Part shown: positions 7,682 to 10,571 of the stretch, in pieces
Numbering within the stretch: position 1 is the stretch's first letter
How the letters are laid out: each line of letters starts with the position of its first letter
DNA from: Ignavibacteria bacterium
Lineage (GTDB): Bacteria; Bacteroidota; Ignavibacteria; Ignavibacteriales; Melioribacteraceae
DNA: 10,571 nucleotides
Direction of reading: 5' to 3'
Assembly (NCBI GenBank): GCA_027347805.1
Contig: DAIEQP010000402.1
Location: forward strand, 1 to 10,571
The notes under the pieces: model-generated
What the model was told of the DNA's origin: nothing
What the model saw: the letters and a program-made list of their open reading frames with translations, nothing else
Database searches by the model: none
Program-made: the position numbers and the translations under genes

Positions 7682-8940
7682 TTAACCATCGCGTTCTTGG
7701 TGTAATTAAAAGAGAGCTGAAGGAAAAACTCTTTTCAAAATCCTTTATTCTCACTACAGTTCTTTTTCCATTATTCCTTTTCTTTATAGCAGGAATTCAG
7801 GTGTTTCTGCGCGGAGATGAAGCAAATACAAAACTTAGCATTGTTGCAGAAGACCAAAAACTAACAGATGCATTGCAGGCTGAATTGTTAACTACTGATT
7901 TGATAAAAGGTGGAAAACACACTTTTCAGTTTTTAACTATGAGCCGCGAAGAGTTAAAAAAATATCTTGACGAAAATAAAAAATTGATGCTTGATGATAA
8001 GTTAACCGGTGTTGTATTTCTTCCTCGAAGTGTAATGAAAGACAAGAAACTTGAATATTATTCAAAATCACCAACCAACATCTCGTTATCAAGAAAAATT
8101 GAGGGACCGATTAACAAAGTATTGATAGACACATATTTTAATAACCGCTCTCTTTCTAAGGATGAACTCGATTTTGCACGCAAAGGTGTTGATTTCAGCG
8201 GATACAAAGTTTCAAAAGATGATAAGATTAAAGAAGAAGGTTACGGAAGTCTGGTTCTGTCTTATGTTTTTGCTTTCCTCCTTTATATAAGTTTATTAAT
8301 GACCGGACAGATGATGCTTCAATCTGTAATTGAAGAAAAGGCAAGCCGGATTGTTGAAGTAATTTTATCTTCTGTAAACGCAAAAGAAATGATGACCGGG
8401 AAAATTATTGGTTCTGCAATAACTGCAGTTATGCAAATGGGAATTTGGCTGGGTGCAATTGTTACTGTTGCATCCTCGGCAATGTTTGCTCTTCCGCCCG
8501 AAATAATGATTAGCATAAAAACATCGCAGGTTGTTTTCCTTCTTGTAAATTATGCGGTTGGATTGGTGCTGTTTCTTAGTTTGTTTGGAATGGTGGGTTC
8601 CATTTTCGACAACCCGCAGGATGCACAATCAGGTATGTGGCCGGTTATGATGCTTGTAATGATTCCGTTTTTCATTTCGATGGCAATGCTTGAAAATCCC
8701 AACAGCCCGATCGGAAGCGTTGCTTCATTTCTTCCATTTACATCTGTTATTGTAATGCCTGTTAAGATGACAGTAGTCGATGTTCCAATCTGGCAGTTAG
8801 TTTCCTGTGTTGTTGTAAATATTGCGGCTATCTTTTTCATATTTCCTATCGCGGGTAAAATTTATCGTGTTGGAATTTTACGCACAGGCAAAAAACCAAA
8901 ATGGAGTGAAGTTGTTAAATGGTTGAAGTATAAATACTAA
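7678..8940 (+). CDS. ABC-2 type exporter permease, NatB type
   Basis: Membrane subunit of the exporter whose ATPase is encoded just upstream. The 420 residues have the NatB/YhaP layout: a short cytoplasmic start with basic residues (KRELKEKLFSK), first membrane segment at about 23-44, an extracytoplasmic domain at about 45-188, then about five further membrane segments near 190-212, 242-268, 283-307, 320-338 and 372-393. Between segments two and three is the family motif EEKASRIVEVILSSV at 219-233, followed by MTGKIIGSA, the cytoplasmic coupling region. The C-terminus KIYRVGILRTGKKPKWSEV is also typical. Cargo is unknown: sodium for the Bacillus prototype, possibly peptides or drugs in others. 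Start is fixed by the ATGA overlap and the strong ribosome binding site. Confidence 0.92.
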   Translation: MINHRVLGVIKRELKEKLFSKSFILTTVLFPLFLFFIAGIQVFLRGDEANTKLSIVAEDQKLTDALQAELLTTDLIKGGKHTFQFLTMSREELKKYLDENKKLMLDDKLTGVVFLPRSVMKDKKLEYYSKSPTNISLSRKIEGPINKVLIDTYFNNRSLSKDELDFARKGVDFSGYKVSKDDKIKEEGYGSLVLSYVFAFLLYISLLMTGQMMLQSVIEEKASRIVEVILSSVNAKEMMTGKIIGSAITAVMQMGIWLGAIVTVASSAMFALPPEIMISIKTSQVVFLLVNYAVGLVLFLSLFGMVGSIFDNPQDAQSGMWPVMMLVMIPFFISMAMLENPNSPIGSVASFLPFTSVIVMPVKMTVVDVPIWQLVSCVVVNIAAIFFIFPIAGKIYRVGILRTGKKPKWSEVVKWLKYKY

Positions 8941-9011
8941 TCAAAAATTTCAAACAAAAAATTTGATATTTAATCGTTGAAATGAATTTTATAGATTAAT
9001 TCGTATCTTTC

Positions 9012-9032
9012 AGAGGCGCTAAAGGCGCCTCT
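9012..9032 (+). terminator. GC-rich hairpin, probable terminator of the ABC exporter operon
   Basis: AGAGGCGC (9012-9019) pairs perfectly with GCGCCTCT (9025-9032) around a 5-base loop, and AATTTTCT follows. This is an intrinsic-terminator shape with a short T tract. It lies 72 bases after the permease stop and ends only eight bases before the next ATG, in the place where a ribosome binding site would be, so it could instead act as a 5' leader structure. Confidence 0.6.
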
Positions 9033-9040
9033 AATTTTCT

Positions 9041-9364
9041 ATGGAAGAAAAAGAATTATATCCGTCACTCGTCGAAAAACTTCACAAGGACTTTTCTTTA
9101 GAAAAAGAATCTCTCCCTGTTAAAATTGATTTGACCCAAATCAGAAATCATTTAATTGAAAAAGTTAAAGAACTTATGGGCAGCGATTATCAAAGATTTC
9201 TTAATAGCATGTATAGAATTGATGTAAATGAAAATAAAGTCAGGGAAATACTCAATTCAAAAGATAAAACTGCAATTCCCGAAAAGCTTGCAGACATGAT
9301 TATTGAACGGCAGCTTTTAAGAGTGCGAACGCAACTTCTTTATAAACAAAGCAAACTAGAATAA
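9041..9364 (+). CDS. Small conserved-looking protein of unknown function
   Basis: A 107-residue soluble protein with no signal peptide, membrane segment or cysteine. It is charged and mostly helical in pattern: an acidic start (MEEKELYPSL), a linker, then a core from about 44 to 102 containing FLNSMYRIDVNENKVREIL and LADMIIERQLLRVRTQLLYK. I do not know a named domain for it. From memory, small proteins with a similar YRIDVxExK ... IxERQ pattern occur widely in Bacteroidota as hypothetical proteins; I could not check this. An in-frame TAA at 9032-9034 excludes a longer form. There is no Shine-Dalgarno sequence and the ATG follows a hairpin directly. Codon use looks like that of neighbours, which supports a real gene. 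It lies 66 bases before yitT. Confidence 0.75.
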   Translation: MEEKELYPSLVEKLHKDFSLEKESLPVKIDLTQIRNHLIEKVKELMGSDYQRFLNSMYRIDVNENKVREILNSKDKTAIPEKLADMIIERQLLRVRTQLLYKQSKLE

Positions 9365-9376
9365 TTCCTTTTGCTA

Positions 9377-9407
9377 TTTGAACACGCGTCCCTTCTATTT
9401 ATTTTTG
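9377..9407 (+). promoter_or_regulatory. Candidate Bacteroidota-type promoter of the YitT gene
   Basis: TTTG at 9377-9380, a 19-base spacer, and TATTTTTG at 9400-9407 match the Bacteroidota vegetative promoter pattern TTTG-N19-TAnnTTTG. Transcription would begin near 9413-9415, giving a leader of about 17 bases before the ATG at 9431. It is the best-formed promoter candidate in the window. Confidence 0.55.
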
Positions 9408-9430
9408 GCTAACGTAAATCGAGTTGTCAA

Positions 9431-10366
9431 ATGCCAAAAACAATTCTAAAAAAATATCCTGTTATTGATTACATAGCCATAGCATTTGGTTCTGCACTTA
9501 TGGCAATTGGAATTGGAGTATTTCTTGTCGATGCCAAAGTTGTTCCCGGCGGAGTAAGCGGACTTGCAATGGCAATTCATTACTTAACAGGAGGAACATT
9601 TCCTGTTGGAACCACAATCTGGATCTTAAACATCCCTTTATTTTTATGGGGAATGAAAGAGCTTGGAAAACAATTTGGATTGCGAACATTTGTGGGATTT
9701 TCTCTCAGTTCATTTTTTATTGATTTCTTTCGCGGAGATATTCCGGGATTCAGATATTTGCGGCTTCAAGATTCGGCAACTCTGCACGATTTATTTAAAA
9801 ACGACTTTCTCTTTGTTATTCTGATTGGGGCTGTTCTTATCGGTGTTGGGCTGGGAATAATATTCAAATTCAAAGGCACAACCGCCGGATCTGATATTGT
9901 TGCAGCAATTATGCAAAAACATTTTGGATTTAAGCCGGGTCAATCAATAATGATTATCGATTTTTGTGTAATTGCAATAGCAGGATTTATAATTGACATA
10001 AAAAATCTTTCTCCGGAAAAACCAGCGCTGTCATTAACCCTTTACGCATTCTTTTTGCTTTTTGTTTCTTCGTGGCTGATTGATGTTATTATTGAAGGTT
10101 TTGACTATGCGCGCGCGGTGAATATTATTTCCGATAAACACGAAGAAATTTCTCAAGCTATTATGGATGAGCTGGGACGGGGAGTTACTGCTGTTCATAC
10201 AAAAGGTGTTTACAGTAAAACCGAACGCGATATGCTTTACATCGTAGTCTCTCTAAAAGAAATTTCGAAGCTTGTGGATATAATAAAAGAAATTGATCCT
10301 ACCGCTTTTGTAATTGTTAACAATGTTCATGAAGTACTGGGAGACGGATTCCGAAGACGAATCTAA
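9431..10366 (+). CDS. YitT family membrane protein with C-terminal DUF2179 domain
   Basis: Inner-membrane protein of the YitT family, whose biochemical role is not established. The 311 residues begin with a membrane domain of about six segments (near 14-35, 58-78, 85-102, 125-148, 172-192 and 202-222) bearing the family motifs PGGVSGLA at 39-46 and GTTAGSDI at 149-156. A cytoplasmic DUF2179 domain follows at about 223-307 (FDYARAVNIIS, GRGVTAVHTKGVYS, VNNVHEVLG), a small alpha/beta fold suspected of binding a ligand. The stretch between segments three and four (about 102-125) is hydrophilic. Only a weak ribosome binding site (GAG at 9421-9423) is present, with a good candidate promoter just upstream. 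A probable methyltransferase gene starts 12 bases after the stop, so the two may be co-transcribed. Confidence 0.92.
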   Translation: MPKTILKKYPVIDYIAIAFGSALMAIGIGVFLVDAKVVPGGVSGLAMAIHYLTGGTFPVGTTIWILNIPLFLWGMKELGKQFGLRTFVGFSLSSFFIDFFRGDIPGFRYLRLQDSATLHDLFKNDFLFVILIGAVLIGVGLGIIFKFKGTTAGSDIVAAIMQKHFGFKPGQSIMIIDFCVIAIAGFIIDIKNLSPEKPALSLTLYAFFLLFVSSWLIDVIIEGFDYARAVNIISDKHEEISQAIMDELGRGVTAVHTKGVYSKTERDMLYIVVSLKEISKLVDIIKEIDPTAFVIVNNVHEVLGDGFRRRI

Positions 10367-10378
10367 AAATGGAAATTT

Positions 10379-10571
10379 ATGAGTTCGATAAATGATGAAT
10401 TATTAACACCGGAAAAAATCAGAAAACTGGTAAGTGGCTTTCAGGTAAGCAGAATTATTTTAACTGCATTTGAGTTAAATCTGTTTACCGTTCTTGATAA
10501 AAAAATGTTAACCTCCTCCGATGTTGCTGCCCAGGCAAATGTAAACGCAACTGCTGTTGAACGTTTGATGA
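10379..10571 (+). CDS. Probable SAM-dependent methyltransferase, N-terminal part
   Basis: Only the first 64 codons are present; the window edge cuts the gene. The translation starts MSSINDELLTPEKIRKLVSG and continues with FQVSRIILTAFELNLFTVL, then a helix-turn-helix-like stretch SSDVAAQANVNATAVERLM. This is the pattern of the N-terminal winged-helix dimerisation domain of O-methyltransferase-like class I enzymes, in which the domain packs against the partner subunit. The SAM-binding domain lies outside, so catalytic ability, substrate and even the methyltransferase label are inferred. GGAAA at 10371-10375 is a fair ribosome binding site. An ATG at 10369 in another frame stops after eight codons and was not used. 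Confidence 0.75.
   Translation, partial: MSSINDELLTPEKIRKLVSGFQVSRIILTAFELNLFTVLDKKMLTSSDVAAQANVNATAVERLM

Noticed and set aside
8365..8628. Antisense open frame rich in Cys and His, looking like a zinc-binding protein
   Set aside because: It lies wholly opposite the permease membrane segments; its Cys/His content follows from the codons of hydrophobic residues on the other strand, and it has no own promoter or ribosome binding site.
6767..8940. Assigning sodium export (natA/natB) to the ABC pair
   Set aside because: Family membership is clear, but substrate cannot be read from the sequence and most homologues are uncharacterised, so no gene symbol was given.
8942..8964. Near-direct repeat CAAAAATTT / CAAAAAATTT
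   Set aside because: Short, A/T-only and expected by chance in this intergenic composition.
8977..9009. TTGAAA with TATCTT as a sigma-70 promoter for the small gene
   Set aside because: The spacing is 21 bases, too long for a standard -35/-10 pair, and 24 bases is too long for the Bacteroidota pattern.

Overview
The window is a stretch of AT-rich (roughly mid-30s % GC by eye), tightly packed bacterial chromosome. All eleven recognisable genes lie on the + strand. I see no tRNA, rRNA, CRISPR array, insertion sequence or phage gene. Gene content points to the Ignavibacteria / Chlorobi side of the Bacteroidota: an arginine cluster with an embedded argR, a NatA/NatB-type exporter, a secreted M13 peptidase, a YitT protein, and two intergenic copies of the Bacteroidota-type -7 box TAnnTTTG. 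That placement is inference, not proof.

Region 1 (1-4521) is an arginine biosynthesis operon in the order argJ (3' part only)-argB-argR-argG-argH. Junctions are tight: a 4-base overlap argJ/argB with a TTG start, a 1-base overlap argR/argG, and gaps of 32 and 19 bases. ArgJ (ornithine acetyltransferase, acetyl-recycling route) and ArgB (with the N-terminal helix typical of arginine-inhibited NAG kinases) cover early steps, and ArgG and ArgH convert citrulline to arginine. The arginine-responsive repressor ArgR sits inside the unit, so it probably controls its own synthesis. argC, argD and argF/argF' are not in the window.

Region 2 (4522-6713) is a monocistronic-looking gene for a secreted M13 (neprilysin/PepO-like) zinc metallopeptidase, closed by a clear hairpin terminator. 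Region 3 (6713-9032) is a two-gene ABC exporter of the NatA/NatB type with translationally coupled ATPase and permease, followed by a GC-rich hairpin. Region 4 (9041-10571) holds a small conserved-looking protein of unknown function, a YitT-family membrane protein with its own well-formed candidate promoter, and the first 64 codons of a probable SAM-dependent methyltransferase cut by the window edge.

This is mostly ordinary housekeeping DNA. I found no convincing novel system. The points most worth a second look are the small unknown protein whose start codon abuts a strong hairpin, the possible ArgR site at the argB/argR junction, and the promoter/terminator overlaps.
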